NCBI GenBank assembly: GCA_944383785.1
Contig: CALWQV010000004.1
Coordinates: 1 to 64,000 of the forward strand
Direction of reading: 5' to 3'
Source of the DNA: an uncultured Enterocloster sp.
GTDB lineage: Bacteria > Bacillota > Clostridia > Lachnospirales > Lachnospiraceae
Length of the DNA: 64,000 nt
Shown: positions 17,709 through 26,495 of the stretch, in pieces
How the letters are laid out: every line of letters starts with the position of its first letter
Numbering within the stretch: the first letter of the stretch is position 1
Made by a program: the position numbers and the translations under genes
The notes under the pieces: model-generated
Database searches by the model: none
What the model was told of the DNA's origin: nothing
The model's input: only the letters and a program-made list of their open reading frames with translations

Positions 17709-19278
17709 TCAGTAGTTTTTCCATCCGGCATTCATGCCGTTTTGACTTTTTATCATAGTTGATGCCAACCAGGATTACCTTGCGGATCGATTGGGGAATT
17801 GCGGCAATGTAATTCCGTTCCCGGATTTGTTTTAAAGCGGCTTCTACGCTGCTATTATATTTCAGTTCTAAAATAATGCCCGGAAGATCGGACCGCCTGG
17901 GAATCATGATACAATCTGCAATTCCTTTTCCGGCGGTAGGCTCAAATACCAGTCTGTATAGGTCTAAGGCGGCATAATAGGCCAGATGAATTACGCATTT
18001 AAGGGTGTGCTCGTTATTGTATTCTTTTAATTCCTGCATATCGTCATGTACGGACTCTAGCGCCTGAGCCACCGCCTCTTCATCCATCCGCAAAGTTGCC
18101 ATTAAAAGATTTTTTGACTGAATCAACAACTGCGACACAGGCCCCCAGGAGAGCTTTTTCACTGTATTCGCAAATTCTTCTCTCAGTTCACGGTTGGGGA
18201 TACGGACTTTTCCATTTTGATAGGTCAAATATCCCAAATGGATCAGCGCTGTAATCACCTCGTCTTTATCCTGGAAGCTATCCAGGTCATTAGAGAAGCC
18301 CAGCACATTGACGCTGATTTCCTCTCCGGCCAGAAGCTGAGTTACTGACTCGCCTAAGCCATCAAAATTCATCGTGATATATTCTTCCAGTTCAGAGAAA
18401 CCGCCGCTTTTGTTCCAATAATCCCTGCATTGTCCCTCGTTTAAGGCGTCGCTTACAGATTTTGGATTGAAAATATGTCCTTCGCCCTCTACGCAATAGC
18501 CGTCATACCACTCTTCCAGGTTCTCGATCGTAAGATCGGATCTAGAAACCGCAAAAGCCAGTTCTTCCTTTGTAAAACCGAAATAAGGACTCAGGCGCTT
18601 GGGATCCAGCATGGTATATTCCCGGAACATATTTAGTGCGGAGCCGGTGTTGTACTTTTTAATTGGAAGAATACCAGTCATATAGACTAGCTCTACATAG
18701 GTTTTGTCTTTAAATAGCAGTTTTAAAAAATTCAGAAATTCTTCCTGCTCCTGCTTTTTACCCTTTCGAAAGCGGAAAATGGAATCCCATTCGTCAATCA
18801 GAAAAATAAACTTCGCCCCGTATGCCTGCTGTACCATGTCAAATGCTAATGGCAACTCTTGCACATCTTCTAAAAGACCAGGGTATTCTTGGTTTAGATC
18901 GCAGATGATTCGCCGGGTAATTGCCGGAATCCCGCCGCTGGTTAAAGATGTATTTTCAAAATATTCACTGAAATTTAGATAAATTACGTTGTGGCAGTTT
19001 AAGTGCTGGTAATAGCTATATGAATCTTTTATTTTCAGCCCCCCAAACAATCCGTCAGAATGGATACCTTTCGTATAATAGGCTGACAGCATCTCTAAAG
19101 CCATGGTTTTACCGAATCTGCGGGGGCGGCTGACGCAGATCCATTTCTCCTTGGTGGCAATTTTGGCATTGACCAATTCAATTAGGCCGGATTTATCAAT
19201 GAAAAACGTACCATTTCTGGATTCTTGAAATCCTTCCGCGCAGTTTGGACGATTTAAACAATATCGATAAGAATACAT
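17698..19278 (-). CDS. AAA-ATPase-like protein with PDDEXK (DUF1703) domain
   Basis: The 526-residue protein has the AAA-ATPase_like domain (PF09820-type) at residues 10-240 with FFIDKSGLIELV, the P-loop-like SRPRRFGKTMALEML and the Walker B FIFLIDEWDSIF. The C-terminal PDDEXK_9/DUF1703 domain (about 390-520) has YRLVFEPTAGKGIADCIMIP and LPGIILELKYN, where the D, E and K of the nuclease core can be seen. GGGAGAG precedes the ATG. This family is highly multiplied in anaerobic gut bacteria and nearly always encoded alone. Its function is not established; a selfish or defence role is often proposed. Confidence 0.88.
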   Translation of the reverse strand: MYSYRYCLNRPNCAEGFQESRNGTFFIDKSGLIELVNAKIATKEKWICVSRPRRFGKTMALEMLSAYYTKGIHSDGLFGGLKIKDSYSYYQHLNCHNVIYLNFSEYFENTSLTSGGIPAITRRIICDLNQEYPGLLEDVQELPLAFDMVQQAYGAKFIFLIDEWDSIFRFRKGKKQEQEEFLNFLKLLFKDKTYVELVYMTGILPIKKYNTGSALNMFREYTMLDPKRLSPYFGFTKEELAFAVSRSDLTIENLEEWYDGYCVEGEGHIFNPKSVSDALNEGQCRDYWNKSGGFSELEEYITMNFDGLGESVTQLLAGEEISVNVLGFSNDLDSFQDKDEVITALIHLGYLTYQNGKVRIPNRELREEFANTVKKLSWGPVSQLLIQSKNLLMATLRMDEEAVAQALESVHDDMQELKEYNNEHTLKCVIHLAYYAALDLYRLVFEPTAGKGIADCIMIPRRSDLPGIILELKYNSSVEAALKQIRERNYIAAIPQSIRKVILVGINYDKKSKRHECRMEKLLRQG

Positions 19279-19325
19279 GCTCTCTCTCCCTGTAGATCAA
19301 CATAACCCATCTGTCCTGGCGGCGC

Positions 19326-19796
19326 TTACTCCATAAATTCCTGCAGAGCCGCCCGCAGCTTAAGCAGCTTTTCAAATGTCTGGCGGACATCTTCCACATT
19401 CTTGTAAGGCGTCAAGTCCACGTTTTTCATGGCCTGACAGATGAAAGCATAATGTTCCTTTAGCTGGCATTTCATTTCCGTGAGAAGCTCCTCCAGAGGA
19501 AGCGGGGCTGAATTGGCATGTTCCGCCGGCTGTGAGGACTCAGATTCAGATGGCGCGGCTGCTTTTGGGGTGGAAACAGCTAAAATATAGCTTCCTCGAT
19601 CCTGACGTAGGAGGAGGCCGTTGATGTACAACCTATGAATCGCGCCAGAGAGCTGGCTTTCTGTATAATCCTCTTTATAGGTAAGGCCGCTGCTGCGCTG
19701 AATTTCTTCTTTTAACTTGTAAACACTGTATTCTTTCCCGTCAGACATAATTTCTATGATCATTTTCCTCAGTTTCTTGCGCATATCATTTCCCAT
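19326..19796 (-). CDS. Hypothetical protein with winged-helix-like N-terminus
   Basis: A 156-residue protein I do not recognise by name. Residues about 5-75 (MRKKLRKMIIEIMSDGKEYS, then YKLKEEIQ and SQLSGAIHRLYINGLLL) look like a small winged-helix DNA-binding domain. A low-complexity Ser/Pro/Ala linker and a helical, possibly coiled-coil tail (LEELLTEMKCQLKEHY) follow. The start at 19796 is chosen for an AGGAGG about 10 bases upstream. It lies directly upstream of the AAA/PDDEXK gene on the same strand and might regulate it. No stronger functional statement is possible. Confidence 0.65.
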   Translation of the reverse strand: MGNDMRKKLRKMIIEIMSDGKEYSVYKLKEEIQRSSGLTYKEDYTESQLSGAIHRLYINGLLLRQDRGSYILAVSTPKAAAPSESESSQPAEHANSAPLPLEELLTEMKCQLKEHYAFICQAMKNVDLTPYKNVEDVRQTFEKLLKLRAALQEFME

Positions 19797-19932
19797 AATC
19801 AGGCGGCCTCCTAAATTCAACATTCTTGTGCAGCAGTTTCGCTCCCGGACTCTTATCTATATTTAAGCACAAGAACATTGAAAAGGCAAGAAAAAGATGA
19901 AATCTCTCGCAACAAAATATCCATATTGTAAT

Positions 19933-19960
19933 TTGTATAAAAATGTAGTAGGATTATAGT
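19933..19960 (+). promoter_or_regulatory. Candidate sigma-A promoter for the mini-ORF/Spo0A_C genes
   Basis: TTGTAT (19933-19938), 16-bp spacer, TATAGT (19955-19960). It is followed by two exact copies of ATTACGGGAGG (19963-19973 and 20052-20062), the second serving as the ribosome binding site of the 28-residue ORF. A 15-codon frame (19987-20034) begins behind the first copy and could be a leader peptide. Confidence 0.4.
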
Positions 19961-20071
19961 AGATTACGGGAGGTTTCAGCCTAAAAATGCCGGCCAAACA
20001 GCATAATTGTGACAGCCATTTGTTTACAGCATGATTCAAACGTATTTTACAATTACGGGAGGAATTAAGTC

Positions 20072-20158
20072 ATGAATAAGATGAAACAAACAATGTTGGA
20101 AACGTTTTTGGCCCGGCTTACCGCGCTTTTGAAAGGGGGAATGAAAGATGCAGCATAA
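20072..20158 (+). CDS. 28-residue mini-ORF upstream of the Spo0A_C gene
   Basis: The sequence MNKMKQTMLETFLARLTALL, followed by KGGMKDAA, reads from an ATG with GGGAGG 9 bases upstream, a stronger site than most neighbours have. Its last 11 bases overlap the start of the Spo0A_C gene, so translation of the two should be coupled. The central stretch would form an amphipathic helix. It could be a leader peptide controlling the downstream gene, a signalling or toxic peptide, or simply a coupling device. I know no family for it. Confidence 0.5.
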   Translation: MNKMKQTMLETFLARLTALLKGGMKDAA

Positions 20159-20492
20159 CGCCTCTTTCCGAATAACCGATATTCAAAAGCTGCTGTTTCG
20201 ACTGGGAATTACACTTCGCTATATCGGCTTTCGATATGCGGAAGAAGCGCTTCTTTTGATGAAAGACGATGAAACCAGGATTTTTTCGGTGACCAAATGT
20301 CTGTACCCGCCGATTGCGCGCAAATATTCCACCAGCATCAATGCGGTGGAGCGGGATATCCGTACATTGTCGCTGGTGGCATGGACGAAGAAGCGCGAAG
20401 ATCTTGAGGAATTAGCCGGACATTCTCTGGACCGGCGCCCTACCTCCACCCATTTTCTTGCAATTTTATATGCGGCGCTGATTTCTGAATGA
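20148..20492 (+). CDS. Stand-alone Spo0A C-terminal DNA-binding domain protein
   Basis: The 114-residue protein aligns by eye with the Spo0A effector domain: ITDIQKLLFRLGI at residues 9-21, GFRYAEEALLLM, FSVTKCLYPPIARKYSTS (the SVTK..YP.IAKKY signature), INAVERDIRTLSLVAW (recognition helix region, V-E-R-x-I-R conserved) and PTSTHFLAILYA. The phosphoacceptor receiver domain of Spo0A is entirely absent and this is not a truncation artefact, because the start has GGGGG upstream and a coupled mini-ORF. It may bind 0A-box-like DNA independently of phosphorylation, or act in an unrelated switch. Neighbours are accessory genes, not sporulation genes. Confidence 0.85.
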   Translation: MQHNASFRITDIQKLLFRLGITLRYIGFRYAEEALLLMKDDETRIFSVTKCLYPPIARKYSTSINAVERDIRTLSLVAWTKKREDLEELAGHSLDRRPTSTHFLAILYAALISE

Positions 20493-20536
20493 GCAGCTTT
20501 CAGCGCGAAAAAGGCGTGGTGAATACTGTGCCTATT

Positions 20537-21748
20537 TCATCCATGGGGAAATGCCGGCGGATGGGGCTGCTCCAGCAGAAAATCGATGATATTCATCTGG
20601 CGGATGCCGTCCTCTCCCATGGGCAGGTCATCCATGGATAAAACATATTTGGGATAATTGTCGTGGATTCGCTTCAGGGGACGGAACTCGCGGTCATATG
20701 TGGCCGGATCCAGTACACTGGCTGAAACCTGATAATAGATTCGTTCATCACCTGACTCCGCAACAAAATCCACCTCTAGCGTATCCACCTTTCCCACGCT
20801 GACCCGGTAGCCGCGGCGCAGCAGTTCCAGATATACGATATTTTCCAAAATGCGTCCCACATCTCGGACGCGCTCGCCTAAAAGGAGACTGCGCAGGCCG
20901 ATATCCACTAAATAGTATTTCTCCAGGGAACGCAGATACTGCTTACCCTTAACATCATAGCGGTTGGCCTCGTATAGGATGAATGCATCCTTTAGGGCCT
21001 GAACATATCCATCTACGGTCATGGCCGTAGTCTTGCGGCCGTCGCTGGTCAGGCTGTCGGAAATCTTCTTAACGGATACCACATTTCCAATATTATCCGC
21101 TAAAAAACGGATAATCCCCTCCAAAAGCGGAACATCCGCAATCCGTTTCCGTTCTACAATGTCCTTTAACAGCACGGTATTGTAAATTCCCATTAAATAA
21201 TCTCTACGGATCGCCTCTTCCTGCAGCAGAGCCGCATAGGGAAAACCGCCTTTTCGGTAGTAGGCGTTAAATGCTTCCTTCCTGTCACCCCCCACAAGCT
21301 CATAATACTCCCGGAAGGACAAGGGCAGCATGCGGATCTCCACATAACGTCCGGACAGCATGGTAGCCAGCTCTCCGGACAGCATAGCCGCATTGGAACC
21401 GGTTAAATACAGGTCCACATTTTCATGCAGGTAAAGGCTGTCTACGGCTTTCTGAAAATCCGGCACCAGCTGAATCTCATCCAGAAAAATATAATAGCGC
21501 CCCTCTTCTGTCACATGCTCCATGATATAAACGTACAGCTTGTGATAATCTTTCAGCTCTTCATAGCGCAGATCCTCAAAATTAATCGAAATACATTTCT
21601 TCGAATCCACGCCGTTCTTCTCCAAAAAATCCCGAAACATCAAAAGAAGAGTCGATTTGCCGCAGCGCCGCACGCCTGTCACGACCTTAATCACCTGGCG
21701 ATCCTTCCATTGAATTAATTTTTGCATGTATTCCTGACGTTCAACCAT
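20537..21748 (-). CDS. DUF4143-type P-loop ATPase (second copy)
   Basis: The 403-residue protein has Walker A GVRRCGKST (residues 24-32), Walker B YYIFLDEIQ, the LTGSNAAMLSGELATMLSGR sensor and a C-terminal DUF4143 region with ANRYDVKGKQYL, LENIVYLELLRRGY, VGKVDTLEVDFVA and YYQVSAS. GGAGG lies 9 bases before the ATG at 21748; the frame is open 20 codons further. It has the same architecture as 3712-4965 but is clearly diverged. It is monocistronic and divergent from locus II. Function not established. Confidence 0.85.
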   Translation of the reverse strand: MVERQEYMQKLIQWKDRQVIKVVTGVRRCGKSTLLLMFRDFLEKNGVDSKKCISINFEDLRYEELKDYHKLYVYIMEHVTEEGRYYIFLDEIQLVPDFQKAVDSLYLHENVDLYLTGSNAAMLSGELATMLSGRYVEIRMLPLSFREYYELVGGDRKEAFNAYYRKGGFPYAALLQEEAIRRDYLMGIYNTVLLKDIVERKRIADVPLLEGIIRFLADNIGNVVSVKKISDSLTSDGRKTTAMTVDGYVQALKDAFILYEANRYDVKGKQYLRSLEKYYLVDIGLRSLLLGERVRDVGRILENIVYLELLRRGYRVSVGKVDTLEVDFVAESGDERIYYQVSASVLDPATYDREFRPLKRIHDNYPKYVLSMDDLPMGEDGIRQMNIIDFLLEQPHPPAFPHG

Positions 21749-21910
21749 GGTAACTGCCTCCTGACTTAGTACGGTGATTGTAAAGGAAATATAACTATAG
21801 GGTAACATGTTTTTAACTGGAAAGCAAGTTTTTATAGTGTATTATAAAAAGTTTTTGATTTTATAAAGTTATTATAACCGGGAATGAGAAAAATATACGT
21901 TGGAGTGGGT

Positions 21911-21931
21911 AACATTTGTCCCCAAAGTGTT
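21911..21931 (+). promoter_or_regulatory. Leader hairpin with UGUCCCCA loop ahead of locus II
   Basis: AACATT (21911-21916) pairs with AGTGTT (21926-21931) with one G-U pair around the 9-base loop TGTCCCCAA. The first 14 bases (AACATTTGTCCCCA) are identical to the hairpin at 5076-5089, and the loop length is the same. It lies 52 bases before the first gene of locus II. A candidate RNA regulatory element; see findings. Confidence 0.5.
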
Positions 21932-21983
21932 TTCTTCAAAGAAATTTCGTGCGATTTGCCCCCAAAAAGGAGAATTTAATTTC

Positions 21984-22700
21984 ATGAATATCGGTTTGAT
22001 TATCGCCGCAGGGCGCGGCAGCCGTATGCAGCAGGACATACCGAAACAATTTATTAATATTTATGATAAGCCGATTGTGATTTATACGTTGGAAGGCTTT
22101 CAGAGGCATCCGCAGATTGACGCGATTGAGGTAGTATGCCTAGAAGGATGGGCGGATGTTTTAGGGGCTTATGCGAAGCAGTTTCAGATTGACAAGCTGC
22201 GCTGGATTGTGCCGGGGGGAGCCAGCGGCCAGGAATCCATCCGAAATGGGGTTTATCATTTGGAGCAAGTTTGTAAGGATGATGATATTGTCGTTATACA
22301 TGACGGCATTAGGCCTATGGTAGATGATCACGTATTAACAGATGTAATTTTAAAATGCCAGACCTATGGAAACGGTGTGAGTTCTTTACCCTATAACGAA
22401 CAGATTTTCCGTATAAAAGATGAGTTTACCACAACGGAATATATTCCACGGGAAACCTTAAGAAGGGTTTCGACCCCACAGGCCTACCGCTTTGGAAAGC
22501 TGGATTGGGCTTATCATGAGGCCTTTGAAAAGAAGATTGGAATTTATGGTTCTTCTTATACGAATACGATGATGGTGGACTTAGGGGAAACGCTGTATTT
22601 TGCGGCTGGTTCTGATAAAAATATCAAATTGACAACAAAGGACGATCTGGAGATTTTTAAAGCATACTTACGAATGGAGAAAGACACATGGCTGAAATAA
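21984..22700 (+). CDS. TarI/IspD-like cytidylyltransferase
   Basis: The 238-residue protein is an IspD/TarI-family nucleotidyltransferase that transfers CMP from CTP to a sugar- or polyol-phosphate. Visible motifs: LIIAAGRGSRMQQDIPKQF (CTP-binding loop with R and K), VPGGASGQESIRNG, VVIHDGIRPMV and TPQAYRF near 165. The ATG at 21984 is preceded by AAGGAGAA. Its position at the head of a glycerophosphotransferase-rich operon favours a ribitol- or glycerol-phosphate-type substrate (TarI-like) over methylerythritol phosphate (IspD). The 13-base overlap with the next gene indicates coupled expression. Confidence 0.85.
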   Translation: MNIGLIIAAGRGSRMQQDIPKQFINIYDKPIVIYTLEGFQRHPQIDAIEVVCLEGWADVLGAYAKQFQIDKLRWIVPGGASGQESIRNGVYHLEQVCKDDDIVVIHDGIRPMVDDHVLTDVILKCQTYGNGVSSLPYNEQIFRIKDEFTTTEYIPRETLRRVSTPQAYRFGKLDWAYHEAFEKKIGIYGSSYTNTMMVDLGETLYFAAGSDKNIKLTTKDDLEIFKAYLRMEKDTWLK

Positions 22701-23740
22701 ATGAAAAATTATTGGAAGATGTGCGGAAGGTGGCGGCTCTGCCGCTTCCGTGGGAACAGTTAGATCATAAACAGATTTTAATTTCCGGCGCAAGCGGGAT
22801 GATCGGAAGTTTTTTGATTTATGTTTTGATGGAGCGCAAAGAGGATATCAGAGTGATTGCTTTAGGAAGAAGCGAGGCAAAGGCGAAAGCATCTCTGGGA
22901 AAGTACTGGGAGCGGGAGAATTTCCGGTTCCTTTCTCATGATATCAATACTCCACTTGGTGACATGGGCAAGATTGATTTTATGATTCATGCGGCGAGCA
23001 ACACACATCCGAAGGCCTATGCCTCTGACCCGATTGGTACGGTAACAACCAATGTACTTGGGAGTATCAATATGCTGGAGTATGCAGCTAAGAATGGGGT
23101 TGAGCGCTTTTTGTTTGCCTCCAGTGTAGAGATTTACGGGGAGAACAGAGGGGACCAGGATTATTTTGATGAATCCTATTGCGGATATATCGACTGTAAT
23201 ACGGTAAGAGCAGGGTATCCGGAAAGCAAACGGGTCAGTGAAGCTTTGTGCCAGGCATATCACGCAAAATATGGTATGGATGTGGTGATTGCGCGGCTGG
23301 CGAGAACCTATGGCCCGACGATGCTGAAGGAGGACAGCAAGGCCATCGCTCAATTTATTAAGAATGGTCTTAATAAGGAAGACATTGTGCTGAAGAGCGA
23401 AGGAACGCAGCTTTATTCCTACACCTATGTGGCGGATGCAGTATCGGGATTGTTGACGGTTCTTCTAAAGGGCGAATGCGGACAGGCATTTAATATCGCA
23501 GATTCCCGCTCTGATCTCACGCTAAGGGAACTGGCGGAGTTGATTGCCGAAACGGCAGGGAAAAAGGTTATTTTCCAGCTTCCGGATCGATTGGAAGCTG
23601 CTGGCTATTCAAAAGCGACGAAAGCAATTTTGGATTCGGAAAAGATCAAAAGCCTTGGCTGGAAGGCAGAGTGGGACATTGGCAGAGGAATCAGAAGAAC
23701 ATTGGAAATATTAGATGACGAGAGAAAAGCAGAGGAATAG
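22688..23740 (+). CDS. NAD-dependent epimerase/dehydratase (extended SDR)
   Basis: The 350-residue protein is an extended short-chain dehydrogenase/reductase. It has the nucleotide-binding ISGASGMIGSFLIYVL near residue 31, DFMIHAASNTHP near 97, the SSVEIYG segment, and AGYPESKRVSE, which holds the Tyr-x-x-x-Lys pair. YSYTYVADAVSGLL and GQAFNIAD are typical of NDP-sugar enzymes. It overlaps the cytidylyltransferase by 13 bases, so a CDP-linked sugar or polyol is the likely substrate or product. A combination with TarI recalls the cytidylyltransferase-reductase fusion Bcs1, but the SDR subtype differs, so the exact reaction is left open. Confidence 0.8.
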   Translation: MAEINEKLLEDVRKVAALPLPWEQLDHKQILISGASGMIGSFLIYVLMERKEDIRVIALGRSEAKAKASLGKYWERENFRFLSHDINTPLGDMGKIDFMIHAASNTHPKAYASDPIGTVTTNVLGSINMLEYAAKNGVERFLFASSVEIYGENRGDQDYFDESYCGYIDCNTVRAGYPESKRVSEALCQAYHAKYGMDVVIARLARTYGPTMLKEDSKAIAQFIKNGLNKEDIVLKSEGTQLYSYTYVADAVSGLLTVLLKGECGQAFNIADSRSDLTLRELAELIAETAGKKVIFQLPDRLEAAGYSKATKAILDSEKIKSLGWKAEWDIGRGIRRTLEILDDERKAEE

Positions 23741-23743
23741 AGT

Positions 23744-24529
23744 ATGGCGGCCAGATTTTGTGAAGATATGCGGAAATATTTTTCATATTCGATTGTTTCC
23801 GCCCGGGCACAGCTAAAATCGGAGGTTGCCAATTCTTACTTGAACTGGATCTGGTGGATACTGGATCCAGTGTGCTTTATGCTGATTTATACCTTTATTT
23901 TTGGATATGTGTTTAATTCGAGGGAGCCATATTTCCCGATTTTTATTTTCATTGGATTATCCATGTGGGATTTTTTCAATCGGACCATTAATCAGAGCGT
24001 AAAGATTGTAAAAAACAATAAATCCATTGTCTCAAAGGTCTATTTGCCCAAATATGTGCTGATCGAGACGAAGATATGGGTAAATGGATTTAAAATGATG
24101 ATTTCCTTCGGCATTGTCGCGGTGATGATGGTGTTTTGGAGAGTGCCTATAAATGCTGCAATCCTGTATTTTATTCCGATTTTGTTTGTGCTGGTACTCT
24201 TTACATTTGCCTGTTCCACGCACCTGCTGCATTTTGGGGTTTATGTGGAAGATCTGTCTAATGTAGTCACAATTATAATCCGATTTGTATTTTATCTAAC
24301 CGGCATTTTTTATGATGTGGCGGGAAGGGTTCCGGCTCCTTATGGGGAGCTTTTAAACCGCTATAATCCGATGGCGTTTCTGCTTACCTCCATGCGGCAG
24401 GCACTTATTTATGAGAAAGTACCTCACAGGAAGCTGCTGCTTTTTTGGTTTGTAATCAGCTTTTTGCTGGCGCTGTGGGGAGTTCGGCGCATCTATAAAG
24501 AAGAAAATAGCTATGTAAAGGTAATTTGA
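23744..24529 (+). CDS. ABC-2 polymer export permease (TagG type, locus II)
   Basis: The 261-residue membrane protein has about six helices and the ABC-2 opening SEVANSYLNWIWWILDPVCF. It is distinct from the permease of locus I in the first 60 residues. It starts 3 bases after the preceding stop and the ATPase gene follows within 3 bases, so the exporter is part of the locus II operon and would move the completed lipid-linked polymer across the membrane. Confidence 0.88.
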   Translation: MAARFCEDMRKYFSYSIVSARAQLKSEVANSYLNWIWWILDPVCFMLIYTFIFGYVFNSREPYFPIFIFIGLSMWDFFNRTINQSVKIVKNNKSIVSKVYLPKYVLIETKIWVNGFKMMISFGIVAVMMVFWRVPINAAILYFIPILFVLVLFTFACSTHLLHFGVYVEDLSNVVTIIIRFVFYLTGIFYDVAGRVPAPYGELLNRYNPMAFLLTSMRQALIYEKVPHRKLLLFWFVISFLLALWGVRRIYKEENSYVKVI

Positions 24530-24531
24530 GC

Positions 24532-25260
24532 ATGAAGGAAGCGGCAATCGAAGTTAAAGATCTTTGTATTGATTATAGAGGACTAAAAACTTACTCCATT
24601 AAGAAGAATTTACTGCATTTAAAACGCAGCCGCGCGGAGGTTTTTCATGCGGTTAAGCATGTAAGCTTTACGCTTGAAAAGGGTGAGATTCTTGGAATTA
24701 TAGGTAAAAATGGCAGTGGAAAATCAACGATGCTTCAGGCCATCGCAGGTATTTTTTCGCCGAACCAAGGAGAGATCGATCTTCATGGCAACAGCGTGTC
24801 CCTGCTCTCCATAGGGGTTGGATTTCAGAGGGAATTGTCTGGTCGGGAAAACATCGTCCTTTCAGGTATGCTGCTGGGATTTTCCGAAAAACAGGTAAAG
24901 GAAAAGGAGCAGGAGATCATCGAATTTTCGGAGCTGGGCGACTTCATCGATGCGCCGGTGCGGACGTATTCCAGCGGAATGTATTCAAAATTGGCATTTT
25001 CTATTACGGCGATTTTGGAAACAGATATTATGCTCATCGATGAGGTTTTGAGTGTAGGAGACGCTTCTTTTAAAAAGAAAAGTTTTAATAAAATGAAGGA
25101 ACTGATCAGCGATGAGAACCGTACTGTGATCATCGTTTCACACTCCATGGATACCATAAAAGAACTGTGTAGTAAGGCCCTTTGGATCCATAACGGAGAA
25201 GTGAAAATGTATGGTGAGAGCAGGGAAGTGGTGGAGAAGTATTTGGAGTTTATGAAATAG
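24532..25260 (+). CDS. ABC polymer export ATPase (TagH/Wzt type, locus II)
   Basis: A 242-residue ATPase with Walker A GKNGSGKST, LLSIGVGFQ, the signature YSSGMYSKLAFS and Walker B DIMLIDEVLSVGD. As in locus I there is no C-terminal carbohydrate-binding extension. A TTG at 24526 would give two extra residues and overlap the permease stop; I chose the ATG at 24532. Partner of the permease just upstream. Confidence 0.88.
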   Translation: MKEAAIEVKDLCIDYRGLKTYSIKKNLLHLKRSRAEVFHAVKHVSFTLEKGEILGIIGKNGSGKSTMLQAIAGIFSPNQGEIDLHGNSVSLLSIGVGFQRELSGRENIVLSGMLLGFSEKQVKEKEQEIIEFSELGDFIDAPVRTYSSGMYSKLAFSITAILETDIMLIDEVLSVGDASFKKKSFNKMKELISDENRTVIIVSHSMDTIKELCSKALWIHNGEVKMYGESREVVEKYLEFMK

Positions 25261-25280
25261 AAGGCGGCTGGGAGCGCGTG

Positions 25281-26495
25281 ATGAATTGGCAATGTATAAA
25301 GCAAATTGCAAAAGCGGTCAGAGGGTATCAAAGACGCATTTTAAAATTTCTGACGATTGGTATGCTTTATCCAGCAATTTACTATTTTTGTAGTTTAAAG
25401 CCTGTAAAAAAGAATAAAGTGATTTTTGTTGAAGTACGGATGGAGAAACTGAGCGACAGCCTTTTGCTTCTGCACCGGGCGATGAGAAAGAAAGGTTTTG
25501 TGATCCACAACCATTATCTGCGCTCTGGTTTCTCATCGGGCTTAAATTATATCAGAAATTGCGCTGCTTACGTGAAGGATATTGCAGATGCCAAGTATAT
25601 TTTTATTAACGATTCAATTAATATCCTCGGGCGGTTGAAGCTGAGAAAAGAAACAAAGATGGTCCAGACATGGCATGGCTGTGGGGCGTTCAAAAAATTT
25701 GGATATAGTACCAGTGATCTGCTGTTTGGGGCGGGAAGAAAAGAGATTGATTTTTACCCAACCAGTAATAATTACACCTTTGTGACAGTAAGCAGCCCGG
25801 AAGTGGTATGGGCTTATGAGGAAGCAATGGGTATTTCAAAAGATAAGATTCTGCCCTTAGGAGTGAGCCGGACAGATGTATTTTTTAACACCCATTTTTT
25901 GCAGCGCGCCCGAGAAAGAGTAAGAGAAAAATTTCCTATTATCAAAGGGAAAAAGGTAATTTTATATGCGCCTACTTTTAGGGGACGAGTAGCAGGCGCC
26001 CAGGCCCCGGATCAGTTGTCAATTCCTATGTTTTATGAAGCTTTGTCAAAAGAATATGTGCTGCTGATTAAGCACCATCCATTTGTAAATAAACGCCCCG
26101 CTATCCCAGAGAAATACCGGGATTTTGCGGTTGACGTCTCAGGTGAGATGGATATCGAGGCGCTTTTAATAACGGCTGATCTGTGTATAACGGATTATTC
26201 TTCTTTGATTTTTGAGTATTCCTTGTTTGAGCGGCCGATGATATTCTTCGCCTACGATCGGGAAAATTACTGTGATTGGCGAGGCTTTTATTATGATTAC
26301 GATGAATTAACACCCGGACCGGTATGCAGGACCAATGAAGAAATGATTCAATATATTGAGAACATTGGTGAGCGGTTTGACCGCGAGCAGGTGGCGAGAT
26401 TCCGGGAGAAGTTTATGGGGGCCTGCGATGGGAGGGCGACGGGGAGGATTTTGAGTTACTTATTTAGCATGGGTGAGGGAGAAAGTAATGTTTAG
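25281..26495 (+). CDS. CDP-glycerol glycerophosphotransferase family protein (1)
   Basis: The 404-residue protein belongs to the TagB/TagF-type family that adds polyol-phosphate units from a CDP donor to a lipid-linked acceptor. Landmarks: TWHGCGAFKKFGYS near residue 130 with the catalytic-type His, PLGVSRTDVFF, ILYAPTFRGR, LIKHHPFVNKRP (second His), and the donor-binding ITDYSSLIFEYSLFERP. The N-terminal amphipathic region suggests membrane association. GGGAG lies 6 bases before the ATG. Its 3' end overlaps the next gene by 8 bases. One of three family members in this operon; which acts as primase and which as polymerase cannot be told. Confidence 0.88.
   Translation: MNWQCIKQIAKAVRGYQRRILKFLTIGMLYPAIYYFCSLKPVKKNKVIFVEVRMEKLSDSLLLLHRAMRKKGFVIHNHYLRSGFSSGLNYIRNCAAYVKDIADAKYIFINDSINILGRLKLRKETKMVQTWHGCGAFKKFGYSTSDLLFGAGRKEIDFYPTSNNYTFVTVSSPEVVWAYEEAMGISKDKILPLGVSRTDVFFNTHFLQRARERVREKFPIIKGKKVILYAPTFRGRVAGAQAPDQLSIPMFYEALSKEYVLLIKHHPFVNKRPAIPEKYRDFAVDVSGEMDIEALLITADLCITDYSSLIFEYSLFERPMIFFAYDRENYCDWRGFYYDYDELTPGPVCRTNEEMIQYIENIGERFDREQVARFREKFMGACDGRATGRILSYLFSMGEGESNV

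Noticed and set aside
19987..20034. 15-codon leader peptide candidate behind the first ATTACGGGAGG copy
   Set aside because: Spacing to the ribosome binding site is too long (13 bases) and there is no second line of evidence, so it is mentioned only with the promoter.
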